Positions 53,620-62,015 of a DNA stretch of 64,000 nucleotides are shown here, in pieces; within the stretch, counting starts at the first letter, position 1, and each line of letters begins with the position of its first letter. The notes under the pieces are model-generated. The model was not told the origin of the DNA. It saw nothing but the letters and a program-made list of their open reading frames with translations, and ran no database searches. This DNA is from Candidatus Gastranaerophilales bacterium (GTDB lineage: Bacteria > Cyanobacteriota > Vampirovibrionia > Gastranaerophilales > Gastranaerophilaceae), in assembly GCA_944323145.1 (NCBI GenBank), contig CALURJ010000006.1:1-64000 (forward strand), given 5' to 3'. Position numbers and translations under genes: made by a program.

Positions 53620-54693
53620 ATGGCTCAAAACTCTGACTTGAAACTCAACTGTCTTGCAATAGGTTCTTTACCGCATACAAATTTAGATGAAGCAATGACT
53701 GTTGTCAGAGAAAATTTCAAATCAATCCCATTTTGGCCACAATTACCTAAAATAAGTAAAAACGAAGACATGATTGTACAGTTTCTGGAAAACATGCCTT
53801 CGTTTTTTTCTGACGAAAAGTCAGAAAAAACATATCTGGAAACAGAAAGTGACAAATTCTTCTGCGATATTGAACAATTTTTCTGCGACTATGAAGAAAT
53901 TGTTTCTGATATAAATTCCGATACAATCGAAAAGTACGCAATAAATTATTCTTTATCATTTCCGAAATTTATTGAGATTGTGAAAGAAACAAAACCGGAA
54001 TTTGCTAAAGGCCAAATTGTCGGGCCATTTACACTTGCAACAACACTTGTCGACAAATTTGGGAAGTGTGCAATCTATGATGAAACTCTGCGGGAAATTA
54101 TTGTCAAAACACTCACCTTAAAGGCTCTCTGGCAGATTAAACAAATAAAATCCGCTAATAAAAATACAACACCAATAATTTTTATAGACGAACCTTCAAT
54201 ATCGCAGCTCGGAACATCGGCATTTATAACTATTTTGCAGGAAGAAGTAATATCAATGCTCAAAGAAATTTCCGATTTGATAAAAGCCAACGGCGCAATG
54301 AGCGCTATTCACTGCTGCGGGAAATGTGACTGGACAGTTCCGATAAAAGCAGGGGTTGATATAATCAATCTTGATGCATACACTTATGCACAAAATTTGA
54401 GTCTTTTTAACAATTATCTTGAAAAATATCTCGCTGAAGGACGAAAAATTGCCTGGGGAGTTGTTCCGACACTTAATCCTGAATTACTTGAAAAAGCTGA
54501 TTTAGACAAAATGATTAAAGTTTTTGAAAGAGCTGTAAAATATTTGACCGAAAAGGGAATTGATGAGAAAATTGTTATAGAAAATTCTTTGATAACTCCA
54601 TCATGCGGAGCAGGGGTTTTAACAACGACTCTCGCAGAAAAAGCAATGAACCTTACTAAAGAATTATCATACATATTAAAAGAAAGGTATTAA
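53620..54693 (+). CDS. MetE/uroporphyrinogen-decarboxylase-like methyltransferase
   Basis: A 357-aa TIM-barrel protein of the UROD/MetE C-terminal superfamily, whose members move methyl groups between cobalamin, folate or thiols. It shows GQIVGPFTLATTLVDKFGK, IFIDEPSISQLG, the cysteine-rich metal site AIHCCGKCDWTVPI (His231, Cys232, Cys233, Cys236) and a final SLITPSCGAGVL with another Cys. These fit a zinc site for thiol methylation. The ATG after AAGGA was taken as start rather than a TTG just before. With CooC-like and FolD genes following at once, a one-carbon transfer role is likely. Confidence 0.78.
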   Translation: MAQNSDLKLNCLAIGSLPHTNLDEAMTVVRENFKSIPFWPQLPKISKNEDMIVQFLENMPSFFSDEKSEKTYLETESDKFFCDIEQFFCDYEEIVSDINSDTIEKYAINYSLSFPKFIEIVKETKPEFAKGQIVGPFTLATTLVDKFGKCAIYDETLREIIVKTLTLKALWQIKQIKSANKNTTPIIFIDEPSISQLGTSAFITILQEEVISMLKEISDLIKANGAMSAIHCCGKCDWTVPIKAGVDIINLDAYTYAQNLSLFNNYLEKYLAEGRKIAWGVVPTLNPELLEKADLDKMIKVFERAVKYLTEKGIDEKIVIENSLITPSCGAGVLTTTLAEKAMNLTKELSYILKERY

Positions 54694-54694
54694 T

Positions 54695-55447
54695 TTGACA
54701 TTTAAACTTGCATTAACAGGTAAAAGCGGAAGCGGAAAAACTACTATTACAAAAGCATTTTTGAGAGTTTTTCAGGAATATTTTCCGGAAAAATCAATTC
54801 TTCTGTTTGATAATGATTTGACAGGGGAACTCGGGCACAGCTTCGGACTGGACATAAGAAATACTATCTACGGGATAAGAAGCGGAAAACATGAATATAA
54901 AACGGGGATTCCCGAGGGTATGAGCAAGCAGGAATATGTTGAATGGGCAATGGAAGATATTGTTGTATCTTTATACGATAATGTTGATATAATTGTTTCG
55001 TGGTTTGTAGGTTCAAAAGACTGCCGCTGCCCGATAACAGGACAAATTAATGATGCAGTTTTAAAACTTTTAAAGCGGTATGATATCGTAATTTTTGACT
55101 GCGAATTTGATCTTAAATATTTAAATCAGCTTGTTGATACGGATATTGATACAACTCTGATTGTTGCAAATCCAACAGATGAAAGCGCACATCTTGCAAA
55201 ACGTATAGAAGAATTCAGCGCAAAATATGCAGCGGGAAGCCAGCTAGGAGTAATAATAAACAAAGTTGAAAATACGGATTTGACATCTGTTTATGAACTT
55301 TTAAAACGTTTTGATCTTGATGTTTTGGGTGTTATTCCGTTTGATGAGGAATTAAAATACAATTCTATGGAGCGTGAATCACAACTGGTTCAGGATGCAA
55401 TAAAACAGTTTTATTTCCGTTTGAATTTACCTCAAATAAGGGAGTAG
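54695..55447 (+). CDS. CooC-like P-loop ATPase (metal insertion)
   Basis: The 250-aa protein belongs to the MinD/ParA/CooC class. The P-loop is LALTGKSGSGKTT (8-17), and Cys110-Arg-Cys112 sits where CooC proteins have the CxC pair that binds nickel at the dimer interface. IVIFDCEFDLKYL and TTLIVANPTDESAH are Walker-B and following strands. CooC loads nickel into CO dehydrogenase/acetyl-CoA synthase. No CODH gene is in the window. Start is TTG, with AAAGG before it, two bases after the previous stop. Another metal-insertion role is possible. Confidence 0.72.
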   Translation: MTFKLALTGKSGSGKTTITKAFLRVFQEYFPEKSILLFDNDLTGELGHSFGLDIRNTIYGIRSGKHEYKTGIPEGMSKQEYVEWAMEDIVVSLYDNVDIIVSWFVGSKDCRCPITGQINDAVLKLLKRYDIVIFDCEFDLKYLNQLVDTDIDTTLIVANPTDESAHLAKRIEEFSAKYAAGSQLGVIINKVENTDLTSVYELLKRFDLDVLGVIPFDEELKYNSMERESQLVQDAIKQFYFRLNLPQIRE

Positions 55448-55449
55448 GA

Positions 55450-56289
55450 ATGGCAGTTATTTTAGATGGCAAGAAATTAAGAGATAAAATATTTGAAGGA
55501 CTTAAAACAAAAATTGAAGGAATGGCAGTAAAACCATCGCTTGCTGTAATACTTGCAGGGGATAATCCTTCAAGCGAAATTTACGTTAATAACAAAAAAA
55601 AATGCGCTGAGAAACTTGGAATAAATTCAATAGTAATTACCTATCCCTCAAATGTTACCGAAACTGAACTTTTAACCAAAATAGCAGAGCTTAACAATGA
55701 CAAAAATATAACAGCAATTCTTGTTCAGCTTCCGCTTCCCGCTCATATAGACAAATTTAAAATAATTGATGCAATAGCCCCGCAAAAAGATGTTGATGGA
55801 CTTACGACATATAACTGCGGCAAATTATTTTCAGGAGAAAAATCTTATGTTTACCCGTGCACTCCAAAGGGAATTTTACTTTTACTTGATGAGTACGGAA
55901 TTGAAATTGCGGGAAAACATGCAGTTGTTATAGGGCGTTCAAACCTTGTCGGTAAACCCGTTGCACAAATGCTTTTGAACAGAAATGCCACAGTGACGAT
56001 GTGCCACAGCAAAACAAAAAATCTCCCAGACATAACAAAAACTGCTGATATTTTAATTTCAGCAGTTGGGAAAAAAGTTGTAGGGGAAAATATGTTAAAA
56101 AATAATTGTGTCGTAATTGATGTAGGTATTTTTAGAGATGAGAACGGGAAAATATCCGGCGATGTCGATTTTGAAAAAGTTTCAAAATCAGCCTCGTACA
56201 TTTCGCCTGTTCCCGGCGGTGTCGGACCAATGACAATAGCGTCATTAATGCTCAATACCGTTGAATTGGCAGAGTGCATGCGGGCTTAA
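55450..56289 (+). CDS. folD: Bifunctional methylene-THF dehydrogenase/cyclohydrolase FolD
   Basis: Interconverts methylene- and formyl-tetrahydrofolate for purine, formyl-Met and methyl supply. It has PSLAVILAGDNPSSEIYVNNK with the catalytic Lys, QLPLPAHIDKFKIIDAIAPQ, KDVDGLTTYNCGKL, GRSNLVGKPVAQMLLNRNAT for NAD(P) binding, and YISPVPGGVGPMTIASLMLN. The 279-aa length is normal. It begins two bases after the CooC-like gene, closing a three-gene one-carbon group. Confidence 0.96.
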   Translation: MAVILDGKKLRDKIFEGLKTKIEGMAVKPSLAVILAGDNPSSEIYVNNKKKCAEKLGINSIVITYPSNVTETELLTKIAELNNDKNITAILVQLPLPAHIDKFKIIDAIAPQKDVDGLTTYNCGKLFSGEKSYVYPCTPKGILLLLDEYGIEIAGKHAVVIGRSNLVGKPVAQMLLNRNATVTMCHSKTKNLPDITKTADILISAVGKKVVGENMLKNNCVVIDVGIFRDENGKISGDVDFEKVSKSASYISPVPGGVGPMTIASLMLNTVELAECMRA

Positions 56290-56304
56290 AGATGCCAGCG
56301 GGTT

Positions 56305-56370
56305 TTCATCCGTCATTGCGGACAGCGAAGCTGATTCGCAATCGCATTAACGATACTTTGTATCTATGCA
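56305..56370. repeat. Degenerate GTCATTGCG-type repeat element
   Basis: After folD, CGTCATTGCGGACAGCGAAG followed by CTGATTCGCAATC resembles the widespread GTCATTGCGAGCG...AGCAATC palindromic element. The inner CATTGCG/CGCAATC arms pair. It may also end the folD transcript. Confidence 0.5.
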
Positions 56371-56377
56371 TCTAGCC

Positions 56378-56701
56378 CTAACTGCCTATCAAGTTCAATG
56401 TGCAGGAAGATTTAATGTTATTAGTTACAAGGTTCTTAATACTTGATATTTCGTTTTCAAGCAGTGTTATCTGAGAATCCAGAGAATCCTGCCTTGTTTC
56501 AAGATACGATTGTTCCTGCTGCAATGCGATGTATGTCGGATCATCATCCGGTTCAACTTCATCGCCAAGCTGTTCTGCTCTAATACCCATTTGTTTTGTA
56601 ATGTAGTTTGCCCTGCTCATTACAAGCGTCTGTTCAAATTGCAGTTGGCTTTTCTGCAAAGTGAATAAATTTTTCTGTGCATCAATTGCTAAAAAAGTCA
56701 T
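56378..56701 (-). CDS. Short coiled-coil protein of the 472-aa protein's family style
   Basis: A 107-aa all-helical protein with no known function. The N-terminal half (AIDAQKNLFTLQKSQLQFEQ and TLVMSRANYITKQMG) is a heptad-patterned helix. A short acidic loop (EVEPDDDPTY) leads to a second helix with DSLDSQITLLENEISSIKNL, ending VTNNIKSS. This last part resembles KKLDLELKKLDTEHSALQTE...SVKNVVDKNVEAS of the protein at 39.9-41.4 kb. No signal peptide is present. It is a single-gene unit between repeats. Confidence 0.65.
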   Translation of the reverse strand: MTFLAIDAQKNLFTLQKSQLQFEQTLVMSRANYITKQMGIRAEQLGDEVEPDDDPTYIALQQEQSYLETRQDSLDSQITLLENEISSIKNLVTNNIKSSCTLNLIGS

Positions 56702-56885
56702 CTCATCTCTCCTTATTTTTTTATTTGCTCTTACACATATAAAGTATTTAAAAAATCTTTGATTTCACAAAGTGTATTTTTTGTTACATTTGTTTACATA
56801 AAAAAATATTATTAGAAGTTAATAAGTCGTTAAGACGATAAGACGTAAAGTCATAACGGTGCGCTAAAGCGCACGTAAAATATAA

Positions 56886-57015
56886 TAATCTGCACTTAAT
56901 GAAACAGTAACAAAGCGGATGCTGTTTGAGCGAGAAAATTAGATTGCGCAACAGGTGCGCAATGACAAATACATATAGCGAGTTCATCCGCTCGGGTTGA
57001 ATTTAGTGCAGATTA
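56886..57015. repeat. 130-bp nested imperfect palindrome
   Basis: Outer arms TAATCTGCACTTAA and TTTAGTGCAGATTA pair at 13 of 14 positions; inner arms are AGCGGATG with CATCCGCT, and the centre is a perfect ATTGCGCA-ACAGG-TGCGCAAT hairpin. It has no open frame of note and could be a small non-autonomous mobile element or a structured RNA. It occupies much of the 546-base gap before trpS. Confidence 0.7.
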
Positions 57016-57042
57016 AACGATCTGCGCGTTTTTCTTTCTTTG

Positions 57043-57147
57043 CTTAATTTCTTTCTTTTTGCGTCGCTCAAAAAGAAAGAAATTAAGTGCGGGGTGCGGG
57101 GACGCAGAGTCCCCGCATATAAAATAAAACCCTCTCTCAAGGAGAGG
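57043..57147. repeat. Three consecutive hairpins upstream of trpS
   Basis: A perfect 19-bp stem (CTTAATTTCTTTCTTTTTG and its complement, 7-base loop), then TGCGGGGAC-GCAGA-GTCCCCGCA, then CCTCTC-TCAAG-GAGAGG. The last ends about 100 bases before trpS. None has the T-box sequence, so they are read as repeats or terminators rather than a tRNA-sensing leader. Confidence 0.75.
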
Positions 57148-57247
57148 ATTTATTTTACATCCAATAATATTTGTTATGTAATTTTCAAATATTTAATATT
57201 TAGCACTATCTTTCTGCTATAATAACTGCAGAAAGAAAGGATCTAGT

Positions 57248-58249
57248 ATGAAAGAAAGAATAGTATCGGGTATGCGCCCGACAGGGAAATTACATTTCGG
57301 ACATTATTTAGGGGTAATACAAAACTGGGTTGAACTCCAACACAAATATGACAGCTATTTTTTTGTCGCAGACTGGCACGCCCTTACAACAAAATTCGAT
57401 AAAACTGAAACACTAAGAGAAGATGTGAAAGATGTTGTAATTGACTGGCTTGCATGCGGCATAGATCCTGAAGTTTCGACAATATACGTTCAATCACTGG
57501 TGCCGGAAATTGCCGAATTAAATATCTATCTCGGTATGATTACACCGCAAAACTGGGTAGAACGAGACCCGTGCCTGAAAGATATGGCCAAAATTTTAAG
57601 AAGCAAAGAAGGCGCAGGTTCGCAAATTAATTACGGGCTGATGGGATATCCTGTATTGATGAGTGCAGACATTATGATGTTCAATTCAACTTATGTTCCT
57701 GTAGGTAGTGATCAGGTAGCACATATTGAAATTACAAGAGATATTGCAAGAAGATTTAATAATTTATATAAAACGGAATTCTTTAATGAGCCTAAACCAT
57801 TGTTAAATCACTGTGCGCTTATATGCGGACTTGACGGAAATAAAATGGGTAAGTCTTTCCAAAATGATATAAAAATTTCAGATACTGAAGAAGTTACAGC
57901 AAAAAAAATCATGACTGCAATAACCGACAGAAGCCGTATGAGAAAAGATGATCCCGGGCATCCGGATGATTGCGAAGTTGCATTTAAATACTGGCAGATT
58001 TTCGGCAATAAAGAACAGGTTCAAACAGTAAAATGCGAATGTGAAAAGGGGCTGCGAGGATGTGCCGACTGCAAACGGCAGCTAGGCAAAGTAATCAATG
58101 AAAAATTTGCCCCGATAAGAGAAAAGCGCAAATACTATGAAGATAACCCGCAAGAAGTTGAACGGATTATACAAGAAGGATCTGAAAAAGCACGTATTGA
58201 AGCCCAAAAAGTGCTTAAAGAAGTCAGAAATATTATCGGAATGTACTAA
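57248..58249 (+). CDS. trpS: Tryptophanyl-tRNA synthetase
   Basis: Class I synthetase for tRNA-Trp. It has the HIGH-type motif GMRPTGKLHFGHYLGVIQNW, YPVLMSADIMMFNSTYVPVG, GSDQVAHIEITRDIA and the KMSKS-type DGNKMGKSFQND. A cysteine-containing stretch (VKCECEKGLRGCADCKRQLG, about 258-280) is seen in some bacterial TrpS forms and may bind an Fe-S cluster or zinc. The 333-aa length is normal. AGAAAGGATCTAGT precedes the ATG. Confidence 0.96.
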   Translation: MKERIVSGMRPTGKLHFGHYLGVIQNWVELQHKYDSYFFVADWHALTTKFDKTETLREDVKDVVIDWLACGIDPEVSTIYVQSLVPEIAELNIYLGMITPQNWVERDPCLKDMAKILRSKEGAGSQINYGLMGYPVLMSADIMMFNSTYVPVGSDQVAHIEITRDIARRFNNLYKTEFFNEPKPLLNHCALICGLDGNKMGKSFQNDIKISDTEEVTAKKIMTAITDRSRMRKDDPGHPDDCEVAFKYWQIFGNKEQVQTVKCECEKGLRGCADCKRQLGKVINEKFAPIREKRKYYEDNPQEVERIIQEGSEKARIEAQKVLKEVRNIIGMY

Positions 58250-58256
58250 AACATCA

Positions 58257-58380
58257 GGCAGGCGCAAGATAAACGGAGTAATTGCGTCTGCCTGTAATCC
58301 GCGACTATGACTGCGGGTTTAAAGGAGTATTCATTTCATAAAAATAGCCGTTGTTCACGGCCATATCAAAATTTGGTAAA
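58257..58380. other. Hairpin-rich gap after trpS
   Basis: AGGCAGGCGCAA pairs with TTGCGTCTGCCT (one G-T) around 13 bases, followed by CCGC/GCGG and GCCGT/ACGGC hairpins. The first may end trpS transcription although its T run is poor. The rest of the 296-base gap is A/T-rich without a supported gene. Confidence 0.5.
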
Positions 58381-58497
58381 AGGTTAGTGTGTAGGAGAAA
58401 ATAAAGAAAAAGAAAATGGTTTATACCTCATGTATTCCACCAAATAAGATATCTATAACATATATTGAGTATATATTTTACAATTGTTAATATTAAT

Positions 58498-58522
58498 AAA
58501 GCACTCTATAAAGAGTGCTTTT
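58498..58522. terminator. Terminator after the third prepilin gene
   Basis: AAAGCACTC pairs with GAGTGCTTT around TATAAA; T runs on both strands allow bidirectional use. Confidence 0.88.
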
Positions 58523-58545
58523 AATACATATTAAAAATAAATAAG

Positions 58546-59205
58546 TTAATATTCCATTTTCCAACCGTCATTCATAATTCTTCCAAAGGCTCCAGTACGT
58601 GAACCATTAGATTTTGCAAAATTAGTAGTCTTACCATTATTTTCAAAATCCAAATCATAAAGTTCACCATCATTATTCACAAATATTGTGAAAAAATCAC
58701 GTCCAAACATATTAGGACTTTGAGCACCATTTACATCAACCTCCAAATATAGAGGGACACCGGAAGTTCCAGTTTCAGCACAGACAGCAGCACCACTAGC
58801 CAAAGTAAAAGCCATACCTGTACAATTCCCGGAAGTTAAAGTTTTACCAGTCGTATCATTATCTATTGCATAATAATTACCAGAAGAAAAACATTTAGCA
58901 CCCGCATTTGAAGTATAACTGTTTCCGCAATCTGAGACAACTTTAAAGTAATCATTTATAAAATTTTTCAAGCCTGTACTATTGTTATAAAGTTCAGTTT
59001 CAGCCAAACTTTCGACTTTCTGATCGGACATATAAAGTTGTATTGCCTGTGAAAACTCTGAATAAACCTTATGTAATTGAGTCACAAGCGTCTGAGTTTG
59101 GTGATTTTTAATCAGGTTTGGGACAGTCAATGCCGATACTACACCGATAATCCCCATAGTTACGAGAACTTCCGCAAGAGTGAATGCTTTTTTATTACTT
59201 TTCAT
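58546..59205 (-). CDS. Type IV prepilin-like protein
   Basis: The signal KKA|FTLAEVLVTMGIIGVVSAL is a prepilin signal with Ala instead of the usual Gly at -1; Glu +5 is kept. The mature protein of about 212 residues has Cys residues (SDCGN, KCFSS, NCTGM, VCAET) likely in disulfides and the loop YLEVDVNGAQSPNMFGRDFF, matching the VDVNG...PN loop in the other two prepilins here. Unlike those, no XRE gene is adjacent. It diverges from lptB by about 150 bases. Confidence 0.86.
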   Translation of the reverse strand: MKSNKKAFTLAEVLVTMGIIGVVSALTVPNLIKNHQTQTLVTQLHKVYSEFSQAIQLYMSDQKVESLAETELYNNSTGLKNFINDYFKVVSDCGNSYTSNAGAKCFSSGNYYAIDNDTTGKTLTSGNCTGMAFTLASGAAVCAETGTSGVPLYLEVDVNGAQSPNMFGRDFFTIFVNNDGELYDLDFENNGKTTNFAKSNGSRTGAFGRIMNDGWKMEY

Positions 59206-59352
59206 TAATACCTCACTTAAATAATAATATTAATCCAACCGATATATTCATTATAGCATTTTTTCAAATAAATTCAAGTATATCCCCTTTCAAATAATTG
59301 CAATAAAAATTTTTTTCAAGTAAAATACTGTTATGAACAAAAGGGGTATGGA

Positions 59353-60078
59353 ATGAGAATTGAGGCTAAAAATCTTGTTAAAATATACGGCGACAGAAGT
59401 GTTGTAAATGATATTTCTTTTGATATGAACAAAGGTGAAGTCGTATGTCTTCTTGGGCCTAACGGGGCAGGTAAAACCACAACTTTCTATATGGTGGTAG
59501 GACTTGTAAAGCCAAATAAGGGTCATATATTTTTGGATGGGGAAGACATTACTAACTGGCCGATGAACGAACGTGCGAGAGCCGGTATCGGTTATCTTCC
59601 GCAAGAAGCTTCTATTTTTAGAAAATTGTCAGTAGAAGATAACATAAAACTGGTTCTTGAAATGAATGACAAGCTGACTGTAGATGAAAAAAAACGAAAA
59701 TTGGAAGAACTTTTAACCGAATTCGGGATTTTAAGGCTGCGTTCTTATGCTGCGGTTTCTCTCTCCGGAGGTGAACGAAGAAGGGTTGAAATTGCAAGAG
59801 CTCTGGCAGCAAGTCCTGATTTTATGTTACTGGACGAACCTTTTGCAGGTATTGACCCTATTGCAATCGGTGAAATTAAAGATAATATAAGAAAAATATC
59901 GGAAGATAAAGGGCTGGGAGTTCTTATTACAGACCATAACCCGAAAGCAACTCTTTCTATTACGGATAGAGCTTATGTAATTTTTGACGGGAAAATCAAA
60001 ATTCAGGGAAAAAGCGCTGATGTTGCTGTTGACCCCGTTGCTAAAGAATTTTATTTAGGAAAGGATTTTGCTCTATAA
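59353..60078 (+). CDS. lptB: LPS export ABC transporter ATPase LptB
   Basis: Cytoplasmic ATPase that powers lipopolysaccharide transport to the outer membrane. Motifs: Walker A GPNGAGKTTTFYMVVGL, Q-loop GYLPQEASIFRKLSVEDN, signature LSGGERRRVEIARAL, Walker B MLLDEPFAGIDPIAIGEIK and H-loop ITDHN. These residues, above all PQEASIFRKLSVEDN, are diagnostic of LptB. The 241 aa are full length. Its stop overlaps the ATG of the LptF/G gene (TAATG). Confidence 0.95.
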   Translation: MRIEAKNLVKIYGDRSVVNDISFDMNKGEVVCLLGPNGAGKTTTFYMVVGLVKPNKGHIFLDGEDITNWPMNERARAGIGYLPQEASIFRKLSVEDNIKLVLEMNDKLTVDEKKRKLEELLTEFGILRLRSYAAVSLSGGERRRVEIARALAASPDFMLLDEPFAGIDPIAIGEIKDNIRKISEDKGLGVLITDHNPKATLSITDRAYVIFDGKIKIQGKSADVAVDPVAKEFYLGKDFAL

Positions 60079-61193
60079 TGAAATTATTTCCTAAAATAAC
60101 TATTTATGACAAATACATTTTTTCTCAGGTAATGATGGCAACAATAGTTGCAATTCTGCTTTTTACGGTTGTCTGGATTGCACCTGAAATGCTTTTAAAT
60201 ACGATTAAGAGAACTTTAGCCGGAGAATACGGCGTAAAAACCGCTATACTTATACTGTTTTATGAATTGCCGAAAATTCTCGGGAAAGCTTTTCCGGTCG
60301 GACTTCTTTTAGGAACATTATTTACTTTTGACAAATTAAGCAAAGATTCAGAGCTGACCATTTTCAGAGCTGTCGGGCTTTCATTCCAGAGAATTGCAGC
60401 ACCGGTGATTGTATTAAGCTTAATTGTAACCTGGATGTGTTTTGTTACTTATGACAAACTAATTCCAATGTCGGTAAATAAATCAATAGCTTTGCGCGGT
60501 GGTTATGTTACCACACAGTATATATACACTCAAAAAGATAAAGAAGGAGTTCCTATCAATGCTGTTGTTATCTCAAAATTCTCAAAAGATACAATGTACA
60601 ACGTAATTGTACTTGATTTTTCAAAGAAGCAATACTCTGATGTACATCAGCTTAAAAATATTTTCCACGCCAAAACTGGTAAAAATCTGCCCGACAAATG
60701 GGAATTATATGATATTACACAATACAAAATCTCTAATGACGGAATATTCATCGATATTGCGAAATTACCTAAAATGGACATTTTAGAAGGTGAAGCCGCA
60801 AAAAATGCTTTCACTCTTATGACATACTCAGTAAAAAAAGAGCGGGAAATCAATAATCATGATTTAAATAATTATATCAAACTTCTTAAAAAAGAAGGGC
60901 TTGATGAAGAATACAGGTATATGTTAAATAAATATCTCCAAAGATTTTTCCATCCGTTTGTTTGTGTTCTTCTTGCAATAATGGGGACACTTCTCGGTTT
61001 CAGCAAACCGAGAGAGCAAAGATTAGTTGGTTTTACTATTGCTATAGGATGTATTTTCCTCTATTATATAACCCTGCCGTTCTTTGATCTTCTGGCAGAA
61101 AAAGGAGTTCTTCATCCGTTTATAACCGCAATATTCCCTCCTTTTGCATTTTTCTGTGCGATAGTGGCATTCTACAAGTCAAAGGATTTATAA
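60078..61193 (+). CDS. LptF/LptG-family LPS export permease
   Basis: Inner membrane partner of LptB, extracting LPS into the periplasmic bridge. Three N-terminal helices (about 14-120) with YIFSQVMMATIVAILLFTVVW and FPVGLLLGTLFTFDKLSKDSE, a periplasmic beta-jellyroll domain (about 125-285), and three C-terminal helices (HPFVCVLLAIMGTLLGFS and on) make the YjgP/YjgQ layout. Its 371 aa fit. Only one permease is next to lptB, so it may pair with a copy elsewhere or work as a homodimer, as proposed for cyanobacteria-type systems (inference). Confidence 0.92.
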   Translation: MKLFPKITIYDKYIFSQVMMATIVAILLFTVVWIAPEMLLNTIKRTLAGEYGVKTAILILFYELPKILGKAFPVGLLLGTLFTFDKLSKDSELTIFRAVGLSFQRIAAPVIVLSLIVTWMCFVTYDKLIPMSVNKSIALRGGYVTTQYIYTQKDKEGVPINAVVISKFSKDTMYNVIVLDFSKKQYSDVHQLKNIFHAKTGKNLPDKWELYDITQYKISNDGIFIDIAKLPKMDILEGEAAKNAFTLMTYSVKKEREINNHDLNNYIKLLKKEGLDEEYRYMLNKYLQRFFHPFVCVLLAIMGTLLGFSKPREQRLVGFTIAIGCIFLYYITLPFFDLLAEKGVLHPFITAIFPPFAFFCAIVAFYKSKDL

Positions 61194-61195
61194 TT

Positions 61196-61990
61196 ATGAA
61201 AAAAATATTTTTTTTAATTCTTTCTGTTTTAATACTTTCAAATGCAGCGATTGCTGCTCCGATAGAAGTCACATACAATGACGGGATTTACCATATTGTG
61301 CTCACCGGTGAAAAAATAAAAAAACGTATAAAATTTGTAAGTTCGGAAAGTCTTATCACTAACAAAGAAGCTCACCAGAGGGCAAAAGCAAAATTGACAA
61401 TAAACGCAGGCTACTTTGATCCCGAAAACCAGAAATCAATGTCTTATATAGTTACTGACAGAGTTACAATGGAAGATCCGCAAGTTAATGAGGCTTTATT
61501 ATACAATCCGGTTTTGCGCAGGAATATGGATAAAATTCTGAACAGAACTGAATTCAGAGTGTTAGAATGCGATAAAGGTAAATACCGTTATGAAATTGTT
61601 CCGCATAGGAGTTCTGTTGATTTCGGATGTGCATTAATTACTTCCGCTCAGGGAGGCCCGCTTGTTTATCCGCAGTTAAGACTTGAAGAAGAATTTTTCA
61701 TAGAGAAAAAAAACGGAGAAATAATCAGGGAAAGCTGTTCTGTGTTACATAAGACCTCAAGAACGATTATCGGATTGAAAGACAATGATGTGCATATTCT
61801 TATAATAACGGATAAACATCCAATGGATTTGTATGAAGTTCATGACTATGTAAAAAGCCTCGGCTGGGACAGAGCAATGGCTTTTGACGGCGGAAGCTCC
61901 ACATCTATGAATTATTTAAATAAATACAATGTCACTTCAATCGGCGACGGTGCAGGAAGAAGCCTCAAGTCATTCATGATAGTAAGATAA
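61196..61990 (+). CDS. Secreted phosphodiester glycosidase (NAGPA-like)
   Basis: A signal peptide (FFLILSVLILSNAAIA) starts a 264-aa protein of the NAGPA/DUF2233 family: KLTINAGYFDPENQKSMSYI, ALITSAQGGPLVYP, TSRTIIGLKDNDVHILIIT and AMAFDGGSSTSMNYLN, where the last Asp-Gly-Gly-Ser is the typical catalytic block. Relatives cleave sugar-phosphodiester bonds, for example in exopolysaccharide or lysosomal tags. It follows the LptF/G gene by two bases, suggesting work on an envelope glycolipid or polysaccharide. Confidence 0.85.
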   Translation: MKKIFFLILSVLILSNAAIAAPIEVTYNDGIYHIVLTGEKIKKRIKFVSSESLITNKEAHQRAKAKLTINAGYFDPENQKSMSYIVTDRVTMEDPQVNEALLYNPVLRRNMDKILNRTEFRVLECDKGKYRYEIVPHRSSVDFGCALITSAQGGPLVYPQLRLEEEFFIEKKNGEIIRESCSVLHKTSRTIIGLKDNDVHILIITDKHPMDLYEVHDYVKSLGWDRAMAFDGGSSTSMNYLNKYNVTSIGDGAGRSLKSFMIVR

Positions 61991-62015
61991 TACCCCGTTA
62001 AAAAGGAGAAAAATT

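Noticed and set aside
57040-57247. T-box leader for trpS
   Set aside because: Hairpins are present but no T-box bulge sequence (TGGNACCGCG type), and no such leader was seen before ileS or pheT either.
58335-58380. Remnant of a flavodoxin-like gene (ATA AAA ATA GCC GTT GTT CAC GGC after AAAGGAG)
   Set aside because: It looks like a lost-start version of MKIAVVHG but stops after 13 codons and has no further similarity, so it is too short to support.
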